A DNA stretch of 6,977 nt. Origin: JBEKDJ01 sp050014415 (GTDB lineage: Bacteria; Desulfobacterota; BSN033; UBA1163). The notes beneath the pieces are model-generated. The model was not told the DNA's origin and did not search any database. It saw nothing but the letters and a program-made list of their open reading frames with translations. Below are positions 1-4,687 of this stretch, piece by piece. The DNA lies in contig JBEKDJ010000259.1 in NCBI GenBank assembly GCA_050014415.1, positions 1 to 6,977 of the forward strand, given 5' to 3'. The stretch's first letter is position 1, and each line of letters begins with the position of its first letter. The position numbers and the translations under genes are program-made.

Positions 1-52
1 TTAATGAGGTTGTTGATCTTCTCTGTGTAACCATCAATACCCTGCTCCATCA
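1..52 (-). other. possible 5' end of a minus-strand reading frame running off the window
   Basis: On the minus strand an ATG at 52 opens a frame reading MEQGIDGYTEKINNLI and still open at position 1. No clear Shine-Dalgarno sequence precedes it, and an in-frame TGA lies about 18 bases upstream. It competes with the plus-strand open frame over the same bases, so at most one of them is real. Too little is visible to name it. Confidence 0.15.
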
Positions 53-176
53 GCCGGAAATGGTTCGCTCAATGACTTGCTTCGACTGGATTAATACTCT
101 ATGTTTGACGTCAAACTAGTATTACAGCTACCGGCTTCGCCAGCTCACAGGAATCCCCCTGACCCGGATATGCGAG

Positions 177-377
177 GTGGCCAGCGAGATAGCCTATGAG
201 ACCCTCCTCAAGGACCAGGAACTACTACAAAGGACAAGGAAAAACTACGCTGTGAGGACACCTGAGCGCCAGCTCGAGATAGACCTGTCACGCGGCTACG
301 TGAGATTGGTTCCCCTTGAATATTTCGACGGTTTTGAAGACCATGACTCGGGGAGCATGATCGTTTTCCAGGAATGA
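177..377 (+). CDS. hypothetical protein fragment, unknown function (probable C-terminal remnant)
   Basis: The GTG-initiated reading frame gives 66 residues and ends ...SMIVFQE. I do not recognise a family. The composition looks like real protein: charged, with alternating hydrophobics, as in RGYVRLVPLEYFDGFEDHD. No Shine-Dalgarno sequence sits before the GTG at 177. The same frame stays open upstream to a TAG at 117-119 and, beyond that single stop, to the left edge of the window. The visible ORF is therefore more likely the tail of a larger, possibly broken gene than an independent small gene. The upstream frame between the TAG and the GTG reads plausibly as protein (YRLRQLTGIPLTRICEV). The alternative is a chance ORF. 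No neighbour supplies functional context. Confidence 0.35.
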   Translation: MASEIAYETLLKDQELLQRTRKNYAVRTPERQLEIDLSRGYVRLVPLEYFDGFEDHDSGSMIVFQE

Positions 378-469
378 CTGCATCCGAACTCCGGTGTTGG
401 TTTAGTAGTTTGTTTTCCTTGTCCAGATTCGATAGGAGATCGAAAAAATCTAGCCTGAGGTTAGAGACG

Positions 470-545
470 AATGTGATAAAAATGTGATAGAGCCGCTCCG
501 AAAGGACTGGAACAGACTGTAACAGAATGGAATGGATTGGAAAAC
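470..545. repeat. short degenerate direct repeats in non-coding DNA
   Basis: AATGTGATA occurs at 470-478 and again at 481-489 (11-bp period). Further right are two near-identical decamers, GACTGGAACA and GACTGTAACA, followed by AATGGAATGGATTGG. The stretch from 378 to about 610 holds no gene that I can support. These small repeats, and TTAAGGGC/TTAAGGG near 562-577, are its only structure. Confidence 0.4.
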
Positions 546-620
546 TTTTTCCCTGAAAAATTAAGGGCTTAAGGGAAACCGGACGGCATTTCAGGGGGTT
601 ACGCAAAGAGCCCGATTCTT

Positions 621-658
621 ATTACAAATCAGCAGCTCTACCATTGAGCTACGTGGGC
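621..658 (-). pseudogene. 5' half of a tRNA-Thr(UGU) gene, truncated after the anticodon loop
   Basis: Read on the minus strand from 658, the sequence has a 7-base acceptor 5' strand (GCCCACG) followed by TA. A D-arm follows with perfect GCTC/GAGC pairing and an AATGGTA loop containing the GG pair. The 5' anticodon strand is GCTGA and the anticodon loop is TTTGTAA, giving anticodon UGU (threonine). The expected 3' anticodon strand (TCAGC), T-arm and CGTGGGC acceptor strand are absent. After the loop the sequence reads T then AAGAATCGGG. This is a half tRNA gene that cannot fold to a functional tRNA. A site-specific integration scar usually leaves a 3' tRNA fragment, so a 5' half suggests a deletion or rearrangement breakpoint instead. 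Confidence 0.75.
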
Positions 659-661
659 GGG

Positions 662-695
662 AATAAGAAGCACGCGATGTTGCGTGCTTCTTATT
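662..695. repeat. strong perfect hairpin, 14-bp arms
   Basis: AATAAGAAGCACGC (662-675) is the exact reverse complement of GCGTGCTTCTTATT (682-695), with a 6-base loop GATGTT. It lies immediately 5' of the tRNA half-gene in the minus-strand sense. It lacks a flanking T-tract in either direction, so it is not a standard intrinsic terminator. It could instead be an RNA processing or blocking structure, or a remnant of a mobile palindrome. Confidence 0.75.
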
Positions 696-720
696 ACAGT
701 ACTACTTCCCGGTTTATTAC

Positions 721-760
721 CATATTTTTGCTAATGGATCAATCCATTAGTAAAAATATG
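721..760. repeat. 40-bp near-perfect palindrome (19-bp arms, 2-bp centre)
   Basis: The arms are CATATTTTTGCTAATGGAT (721-739) and ATCCATTAGTAAAAATATG (742-760), separated by CA. They are complementary except for one G/T position, which would still pair as G-U in RNA read from the plus strand. Such a long uninterrupted inverted repeat could be a cruciform, a bidirectional transcription stop between the converging flanks, or a dimeric protein-binding site. It lies downstream of the minus-strand small membrane peptide, where a transcript end would be expected. Confidence 0.7.
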
Positions 761-811
761 CCTATTGCCCCTTACCTGAATCTATTGCCTTTTTTTAAGA
801 GAAAAATAGAG

Positions 812-904
812 CTATTTGGGTACGGCAAGCAAGACGGCAATGGTCCAGCCAAAGAGGATGATCAAAAAGATGATGAATTGTCTGATTAATTTGGATTCCA
901 TCAT
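812..904 (-). CDS. putative 30-residue single-span membrane peptide
   Basis: The minus-strand ATG at 904 is preceded at a 6-base spacing by AGGAG (in GAAGGAGAAAGAC), one of the best ribosome binding sites in the window. The frame codes for MMESKLIRQF, then about 17 hydrophobic residues (IIFLIILFGWTIAVLLA), then VPK and a TAG stop. A second in-frame ATG follows at 901. A basic N-terminus before one uninterrupted membrane helix predicts an inner-membrane miniprotein with its N-terminus in the cytoplasm. Size and layout resemble small accessory subunits of membrane complexes such as the CydX or KdpF class, but I see no specific family signature and no partner gene nearby. The 40-bp palindrome lies just downstream. 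The main alternative is chance, which the strong ribosome binding site and membrane-helix composition argue against. Confidence 0.55.
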   Translation of the reverse strand: MMESKLIRQFIIFLIILFGWTIAVLLAVPK

Positions 905-930
905 GTCTTTCTCCTTCGAATCAATTGCAT

Positions 931-1120
931 TTCAGACATTGAACTTCGTACTTCAGACACCAAAGCTTTCTACATAGGTTTCTGCTCATCGTTCTTCACA
1001 TGTATCGGTGTCCAGGTATTTGACTTCCTTTTCTATCTTCCATGCCTTAACCTTTTTGTAATCTATGGCCAATTTCCTCCTTTTAGTCTAATGTCTAAAG
1101 GCTATAGTCTCATGTCTGAG
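931..1120. repeat. paired TGTCTGAA-like motifs at 21-bp spacing, in opposite orientations
   Basis: TTCAGACA occurs at 931-938 and 952-959, exactly 21 bp apart; on the minus strand it reads TGTCTGAA. On the plus strand TAGTCTAATGTCT (1084-1096) and TAGTCTCATGTCT (1105-1117) are also 21 bp apart and carry TGTCTAAA and TGTCTGAG. Two copies thus point one way on each side of the 986-1072 candidate peptide. A spacing of two helical turns would place protein-bound sites on one face of the DNA. Confidence 0.35.
986..1072 (-). CDS. candidate 28-residue peptide, unknown function
   Basis: On the minus strand a TTG at 1072 follows AAAAGGAGG with only three bases between GGAGG and the codon. The frame then reads MAIDYKKVKAWKIEKEV, continues KYLDTDTCEER, and stops at TGA. 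The product is lysine- and glutamate-rich, soluble, and ends in a single cysteine. It lies about 80 bases upstream of the membrane peptide at 812-904 on the same strand, so the two could share a transcript. The short spacing and TTG start weaken the call. It may be a remnant of a longer gene or chance. Confidence 0.25.
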   Translation of the reverse strand: MAIDYKKVKAWKIEKEVKYLDTDTCEER

Positions 1121-1199
1121 TCTCAATAAAATTGGTAGACCGATTGCCTTTTTCTTCAATATGGTTTATTGATGTATAGTTCTTAACCTAAAGGCCATT

Positions 1200-1459
1200 A
1201 TGAAGAATTTTTCGAGATTTTTCAAGAAAAGAAATTGGCACGAGGTTTCATCCTTTCTGTTTTGGCTTTTACTGTCTGTTTTACCTCTCATGCGGCATCG
1301 ATCGGAGAGGTCGCCTGAACCTTGAGCAGCTGGGGGGAGGACTTCACTCTAGGTGAGATCCTACAACTTATTCGAGAAGAGCTTTTTGAATCGACAGAAT
1401 CAGCCTGTTTTGAATCTTTGAACCATTTTCTTGCAACTATAGGGTTTAATTCCCTTTGA
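1200..1459 (+). pseudogene. broken gene remnant with a signal-peptide-like segment
   Basis: An ATG at 1200, preceded by AAAGG at a fair spacing, starts MKNFSRFFKKR. A neighbouring frame (TTG at 1235) reads ARGFILSVLAFTVCFTSHAA followed by SIGEVA and a TGA at 1316-1318. That segment has the n-, h- and c-region of a Sec signal peptide with an A-x-A-like cleavage context. Downstream of the TGA the same frame remains open to 1459 and reads like protein (SSWGEDFTLGEILQLIREEL). A frameshift near 1230 plus the TGA would explain a decayed exported-protein gene. Its TGA stop at 1457 overlaps the most upstream start of the next gene. I cannot name the original family, and a chance arrangement is possible. 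Confidence 0.3.
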
Positions 1460-1770
1460 AGGAGGCGGAGATTGGTTTAGCATTGACTCTGATTGTGATG
1501 GGGGTACTGATCTTCTTAGATCGGCTGGGCACTGGATATGGGCTGAGAGAGGGATGGCCCTGGTTAGTCGTTGCCCTTGGAGTGGGAGGCCTTTTTCGAA
1601 ACAGCAAAAGCGTGTCCGCTTGGATCACAACCATCATCGGGATCTTGATCCTGGGTGCGAAATACTACTCCATCCAGTTTTCGATCCCTTCCGTCATCAA
1701 GACATACTTCCTGCCCATCCTTTTGATCGTCATCGGCCTCCTCTGGCTCTGGAGATTTAAGAAGGATTGA
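1456..1770 (+). CDS. small integral membrane protein, LiaI-LiaF-like (DUF5668-type)
   Basis: The protein has 104 residues in the longest form and about four membrane helices, at roughly residues 6-21, 34-47, 56-69 and 83-99, with a short basic tail (RFKKD). The repeated pattern of a helix with LTLIVMGVLIFLDRLG, then W-P, then another G-rich helix is typical of the LiaI-LiaF-like transmembrane region, found in two tandem copies here. Family members are inner-membrane proteins, and in Firmicutes the Lia proteins sense envelope stress; function in other phyla is largely unknown. The start is uncertain. The strongest ribosome binding site, AAGGAGG at 1459-1465, lies downstream of the TTG at 1456 and best fits an ATT codon at 1471, with TTG at 1483 as another option. 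It is followed after 40 bases by the 237-residue gene, probably in one transcript. Confidence 0.75.
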   Translation: MKEAEIGLALTLIVMGVLIFLDRLGTGYGLREGWPWLVVALGVGGLFRNSKSVSAWITTIIGILILGAKYYSIQFSIPSVIKTYFLPILLIVIGLLWLWRFKKD

Positions 1771-1810
1771 TACTGAGGGAAAGACTTCAACGAAAAGGGA
1801 GAGAGATCCG

Positions 1811-2524
1811 ATGGAGAGAAAAGAATGCTTCAGTTCGCTTCGTGAGATCACCGATAAGAACGGGTTCACCATGACCGAGTCAAGACCCGAGTGCCGCGCG
1901 TGTCAGGAAATCCGGGACTGCTTGCGCGATTCCAAACAGGCGGCATCAGAGAAGAGGGAAAAGGATGAGCTGAAAAGGCAAAATATGATCACTGAGGTCA
2001 TCGATCTTTCCCAGATCAATTCGAATGAGCTCGGAGAATGTCTATTGGAGTTTCTGAATAGAATCTACAGCTCACCCATGGGGACAGTTTTCTTCAGAAA
2101 TCTTCTGGTGTTCTTGGAAGTACCACAAGACGGATTCTCTTCCACGGTGACCGTTCCGATCTCGCCGTCCACGGTGGAGTTGATTCTGGAGGAAGTCAAT
2201 GGCAACCGTGCTGTCCATCCAGGAGAAGCTGGCAAAGAGAGGGGAAGCGGAGAGTTTATTCTCCGAATCGTATTGATTCAAAAGCATTTCTCCCGTAATA
2301 AGAAAGCGAATATGGGATTGATTGCTCACGAGGTCGCCCGGCTCTTTTCTTCCGAGGACGGCGGAATTCGTCAGGTCCTTCAGGAACTCTCCGGTTATGA
2401 GAACAACCTATTCAAGAAGATGGATGCCAGCCAGCGGATCGGCTGGCTCATGGAGAAATGGGGGTTCAGGAACGAATTCGAAGCGTTTCGAAAAGAAGTG
2501 GAAGCTTTCAAAGGGGCGGAATGA
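1811..2524 (+). CDS. conserved-looking hypothetical protein with N-terminal Cys cluster
   Basis: This is a soluble protein of 237 residues with no signal peptide or membrane helix. The ATG at 1811 has AGGGAG nine bases upstream; an alternative ATG at 1871 (residue 21) lacks a ribosome binding site but would begin just before the first recognisable motif. Residues C28, C31 and C37 form a CxxC-x5-C cluster, followed by a very charged segment (about 38-57) that could be a coiled coil. The middle (about 60-110) is amphipathic and helical (LGECLLEFLNRIY). A helical C-terminal third contains LIAHEVARLFSSEDGG. HEVAR resembles but does not match the HExxH metalloprotease motif, so I do not call a protease. 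I do not recognise the family. Its 3' end overlaps the convergent cupin gene by 17 bp. Confidence 0.8.
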   Translation: MERKECFSSLREITDKNGFTMTESRPECRACQEIRDCLRDSKQAASEKREKDELKRQNMITEVIDLSQINSNELGECLLEFLNRIYSSPMGTVFFRNLLVFLEVPQDGFSSTVTVPISPSTVELILEEVNGNRAVHPGEAGKERGSGEFILRIVLIQKHFSRNKKANMGLIAHEVARLFSSEDGGIRQVLQELSGYENNLFKKMDASQRIGWLMEKWGFRNEFEAFRKEVEAFKGAE

Positions 2525-2855
2525 GACCAGCCACCACCAGTATGGTGAGTTCTTCCTCACCGGTATTCGTCAATTCATGAAAACGGCCTATAGGGATATG
2601 TATGGCATCCCCAGGTTTGACGTCGCGGATCTCTTCGTCCACCCGGATACGCCCCGTTCCGTTCTGGATAATGTAGATTTCTTCCATGGGATCCACATGG
2701 CCAATCAGTGTTTTTCCAGGGGTCAATGAGGCGTGGGCGAGGAACATCAGGGTTTGTAAGTGACGGGTGTCAAGAATGAAGTGGGCAACGCCGCCGCCAT
2801 GGGCCTGGTAGCGGGTGGCTTTCACTTCGGGGTTTTCCAGGTTGCGCAAGATCAT
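2508..2855 (-). CDS. single-domain cupin (cupin_2 type) protein
   Basis: The protein has 115 residues from the ATG at 2855, chosen because AGGAAGAG lies just upstream. An in-frame ATG at 2873 and a TTG at 2888 have no ribosome binding site. Cupin motif 1 is GKTLIGHVDPMEEIYIIQNG, with H53, then D55 where the canonical HxH has a second His, and E59. Motif 2 is GDAIHIPIGRFHELTN, with P88, G90, H93 and N97. The predicted fold is a small beta-barrel, with H53, E59 and H93 as probable metal ligands; D55 would make a His2/carboxylate site. Such stand-alone cupins include sugar isomerases, dioxygenases and ligand sensors, so the substrate cannot be given. The gene is monocistronic and convergent with the 1811-2524 gene. 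Confidence 0.88.
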   Translation of the reverse strand: MILRNLENPEVKATRYQAHGGGVAHFILDTRHLQTLMFLAHASLTPGKTLIGHVDPMEEIYIIQNGTGRIRVDEEIRDVKPGDAIHIPIGRFHELTNTGEEELTILVVAGLIPPL

Positions 2856-3012
2856 TTTCTCTTCCTTTTTCATAGGGATTGAATGCAAATAAAGGGTCCT
2901 GGCATTCGAGGGTCTAAGTCCTGTCCTCGGCAGGATTGAACCTATTTCAAAGATTCACCGTTTGAAGTTTAACAAAATGAATGATAAGGGGCAAGTTGAT
3001 TCGCTCGGCGCT

Positions 3013-3148
3013 GCTCAGGGGTATCCCTGAGCTTTCCACCTGTGCTCCGGCCGAAAGGCAAGCACTTACCTTCAGGCTGAGGAGTTGGGGGATTGGCCGG
3101 ATACTTGTGTCCTTAAACCCTCAAGCCATTCCGGCTGGCGGGAATGGC
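3013..3148 (+). ncRNA. candidate structured RNA: cluster of three hairpins, one with a GAAA tetraloop
   Basis: On the plus strand GCTCAGGG (3013-3020) pairs perfectly with CCCTGAGC (3025-3032) around GTAT. Nine bases later GTGCT (3042-3046) pairs with AGCAC (3061-3065), enclosing an inner GCC-GAAA-GGC stem (3050-3059) capped by a GNRA tetraloop with unpaired CCG and A at the junction. Further on, CCATTCC and GGAATGG pair around a 7- to 8-base loop near 3126-3148. The order of stems and the GNRA loop suggest an RNA element or a degraded palindromic repeat. It matches no riboswitch that I can name. Confidence 0.25.
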
Positions 3149-3332
3149 AGTAGATCTGCGATGTCTATCCTTGCTTTTGAGTCAACCTAGGAATGGAACA
3201 AATAATTCTTGTGGTTTTGAGACAAATATGGTAACTATCATCACATCGCGATCAGCACTGCGTTCGGCAGCTCCTTTTTTAAAAGCAGCAAAGTGAAAAA
3301 GGCACTGGACGACATAAGCATTTTTGAGAGAT

Positions 3333-3358
3333 CCGCCCTGCTTTGAGAAGAAGGGCGG
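3333..3358. repeat. imperfect hairpin in the leader of the Yip1-domain gene
   Basis: CCGCCCT (3333-3339) pairs with AGGGCGG (3352-3358), continued by CTT/AAG across one G/A mismatch around a TGAG loop. It ends about 20 bases before the AAGGAGG ribosome binding site. No T-tract follows, so it is not an intrinsic terminator. It may be a leader structure or a dispersed palindromic repeat. Confidence 0.5.
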
Positions 3359-3392
3359 TGATTTTCGATCGTTCAAAAAAGGAGGTAGGAAG

Positions 3393-4535
3393 GTGGGGCT
3401 CTATAAGGTGGTCTTTCTGGGTATGACAGTGGCCGGGCAAGAGGAGGAGGCCCGGTTAATCGGTGGCCTTCAGAAAAAGTTCAATCTCTCTCCCGAAAAG
3501 GCTGAACGTTTACTCCAGAAGGTTCCTGTCGTCGTGAAAAAGGGCCTTTCGAAAGAAGAGATGGAGAGGTATGTAAAAGCCTTTGAGGAGATTGGGGGAA
3601 GAGTCAAGGTTGAGGAGGAAATGACGGTTGAGCCAGAAATCGGATTGGCCCCTGATCTTGAGAGGGAGCCTTATGGAGGAAAGGAGCCTGATAGAGAAAG
3701 AGAGCCTCATCAAGAGAGGGAGGTTTATCAAGAGAAGGGGCCCTATCGGGAAAGTGGGGCTTATCAAGAAGGCATGATCACGTGTCCCCAATGCGGTTTC
3801 GTCCAACCTAAGACCGAAGAATGCATCAAATGCGGGATCATTTTCTCTAAATACAAACAGTACGAAGAGATGGCCCGCTCGTTCGAGGGCAAGTTTCGGG
3901 AGATTTCGTCGGAGGAATCGTCACCGTGGGAAAGTAAGGAGGGTTTTGTTGGGGCTTTTTTCCAGACAACACAAGAGGTCCTTTTCTCACCTACTAAGTT
4001 TTTCAAGAAGGTTGCAGCGGGTAAGGGATACTGGTCTCCCTTTATCTTTGCCATGATTTCAGGGATCATCGGGTTCGGGGTAGTCCTGCTCTGGCAATGG
4101 CTTTTCTTTTCTAGAATGGTTCCGCCTCGAATCCATTCAATGATTCCCTATAGCCTTTTCCTTGGCGTTGTCGTTATTTCAATCCCTTTTGTGATTGCCT
4201 TCTCCATTTTGATAGGAAGTGCAGTGACACACCTGTGTCTTATGATCGTCGGAGGGAACCGGAAGGGGTTTGAAGCAACGTTTCGTGCGATCTCCTACTC
4301 TTATAGCGCTCAACTCTTCTATGTCGTTCCATTCATAGGGAACTTTGTGGGAGGTATTTATATTTTTATCTTGACCATCATCGGTATGAGGGAGGGTCAT
4401 AATATCTCAACCGGAAGGGCCGCTCTGGCGGTCCTTCTTCCTCTCATTGTGGCAGCAGGCCTCGGCATCCTGATGGCGATCCTACTTCCCATTTACATCG
4501 GATCGCTGGGGCTCTCCCGCGGAGTTGGAGTGTAA
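3393..4535 (+). CDS. zinc-ribbon and Yip1-domain membrane protein
   Basis: The protein has 380 residues from the GTG at 3393, chosen because GGAGG (3381-3385) lies seven bases upstream; a longer in-frame ORF from 3324 has no such signal. Residues 1-75 form a small alpha/beta domain (YKVVFLG... LSPEKAERLLQKVPVVVKKGL... YVKAFEEIGGRVKVEE), similar in layout to ribosomal L7/L12 C-terminal-like modules. Residues 88-127 are a charged, degenerately repeated linker. Residues 129-155 are a zinc ribbon with C131-x2-C134 and C144-x2-C147. Residues 182-370 are a Yip1-type integral membrane domain with about four or five helices (around 217-239, 254-276, 306-330 and 343-368). The first three modules should be cytoplasmic and the rest embedded in the inner membrane. 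The precise role of bacterial Yip1 proteins is unknown; a scaffold or envelope-related role is only a guess. The gene ends before an intrinsic terminator. Confidence 0.9.
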   Translation: MGLYKVVFLGMTVAGQEEEARLIGGLQKKFNLSPEKAERLLQKVPVVVKKGLSKEEMERYVKAFEEIGGRVKVEEEMTVEPEIGLAPDLEREPYGGKEPDREREPHQEREVYQEKGPYRESGAYQEGMITCPQCGFVQPKTEECIKCGIIFSKYKQYEEMARSFEGKFREISSEESSPWESKEGFVGAFFQTTQEVLFSPTKFFKKVAAGKGYWSPFIFAMISGIIGFGVVLLWQWLFFSRMVPPRIHSMIPYSLFLGVVVISIPFVIAFSILIGSAVTHLCLMIVGGNRKGFEATFRAISYSYSAQLFYVVPFIGNFVGGIYIFILTIIGMREGHNISTGRAALAVLLPLIVAAGLGILMAILLPIYIGSLGLSRGVGV

Positions 4536-4551
4536 TGGATCTAAGAATGAA

Positions 4552-4581
4552 AGGTTAAGGTTGAGGTTAAGGTTAAGATTG
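4552..4581 (+). repeat. hexamer tandem repeat, five AGGTTA-type units
   Basis: The units are AGGTTA, AGGTTG, AGGTTA, AGGTTA and AGATTG, contiguous and starting 17 bases after the Yip1-domain stop codon. It is a short simple-sequence array in non-coding DNA, a potential site of copy-number slippage. Confidence 0.75.
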
Positions 4582-4599
4582 TTGCTATACAGTATGAAT

Positions 4600-4624
4600 G
4601 GGGCGTTGAGTGCCCCTTTTTTTT
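4600..4624 (+). terminator. intrinsic terminator after the Yip1-domain gene
   Basis: GGGGC (4600-4604) pairs with GCCCC (4612-4616), extendable by one G-T pair, and is followed directly by eight T residues (4617-4624). It should end transcription of the 3393-4535 gene and isolate RNase R as a separate unit, so the rnr promoter should lie between about 4620 and 4680. Confidence 0.85.
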
Positions 4625-4655
4625 GTAAGAAGATCGGAACTGGAAGTAGAGAGCT

Positions 4656-4676
4656 AAGAGCTATTCGCTCGCTCTT
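4656..4676 (+). promoter_or_regulatory. hairpin immediately upstream of the rnr ribosome binding site
   Basis: AAGAGC (4656-4661) pairs with GCTCTT (4671-4676) around a 9-base loop, ending about four bases before the GGGAG at 4680-4684. A second AGAGC just to the left could compete for the same right arm. A leader structure so near the start codon could influence translation, but the stem is short. Confidence 0.25.
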
Positions 4677-4687
4677 TTAGGGAGACG

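Larger units (their letters stand above)
616..697. repeat. 10-bp direct repeats TTCTTATTAC bracketing the tRNA fragment
   Basis: TTCTTATTAC is found at 616-625 and 688-697. The first copy overlaps the truncated end of the tRNA half-gene, and the second overlaps the right arm of the 662-695 hairpin. The core TTATTAC recurs at 714-720. An inverted copy, AATAAGAA, lies at 662-669. The repeat sits exactly at the tRNA breakpoint, which fits recombination or slippage between short repeats. Confidence 0.6.
2856..3392. other. intergenic region without a convincing gene, several hairpins
   Basis: About 540 bases separate the divergent cupin and Yip1-domain genes. ORFs here lack ribosome binding sites and protein-like composition. 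What is visible is a cluster of stem-loops at 3013-3148 (listed separately), a hairpin before the downstream gene, and no promoter close to consensus. The promoters of both flanking genes should lie here. Confidence 0.5.

Noticed and set aside
208..606. 132-codon open frame on the minus strand
   Set aside because: No good ribosome binding site, composition unlike protein, and it spans the plus-strand fragment plus repeat-rich non-coding DNA.
644..889. 81-codon plus-strand frame
   Set aside because: It runs through the 14-bp hairpin, the 40-bp palindrome and antisense to the small membrane peptide, and it lacks a ribosome binding site.
1145..1180. Possible sigma-70 promoter with TATAGT at 1175-1180
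   Set aside because: No acceptable -35 element at 16-18 bp spacing (TTCTTC is the best available).
2323..2340. HEVAR motif as a zinc protease site
   Set aside because: HExxH requires a final His, and here it is Arg, so no metalloprotease is claimed.
2322..2729. 135-codon plus-strand frame overlapping two genes
   Set aside because: It is a shadow of the hypothetical protein gene and of the cupin gene in another frame, with no ribosome binding site.
2981..3190. 69-codon plus-strand frame in the intergenic region
   Set aside because: No ribosome binding site, and the sequence is explained better by the hairpin cluster than by protein.
3262..3282. Short CTGC-GTTCG-GCAG stem followed by a T-run, possible terminator
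   Set aside because: The stem has only four pairs and no upstream gene in the plus direction would need it.
3182..3376. 64-codon minus-strand frame
   Set aside because: No suitable start context and no recognisable protein character; it crosses a hairpin and the leader of the next gene.
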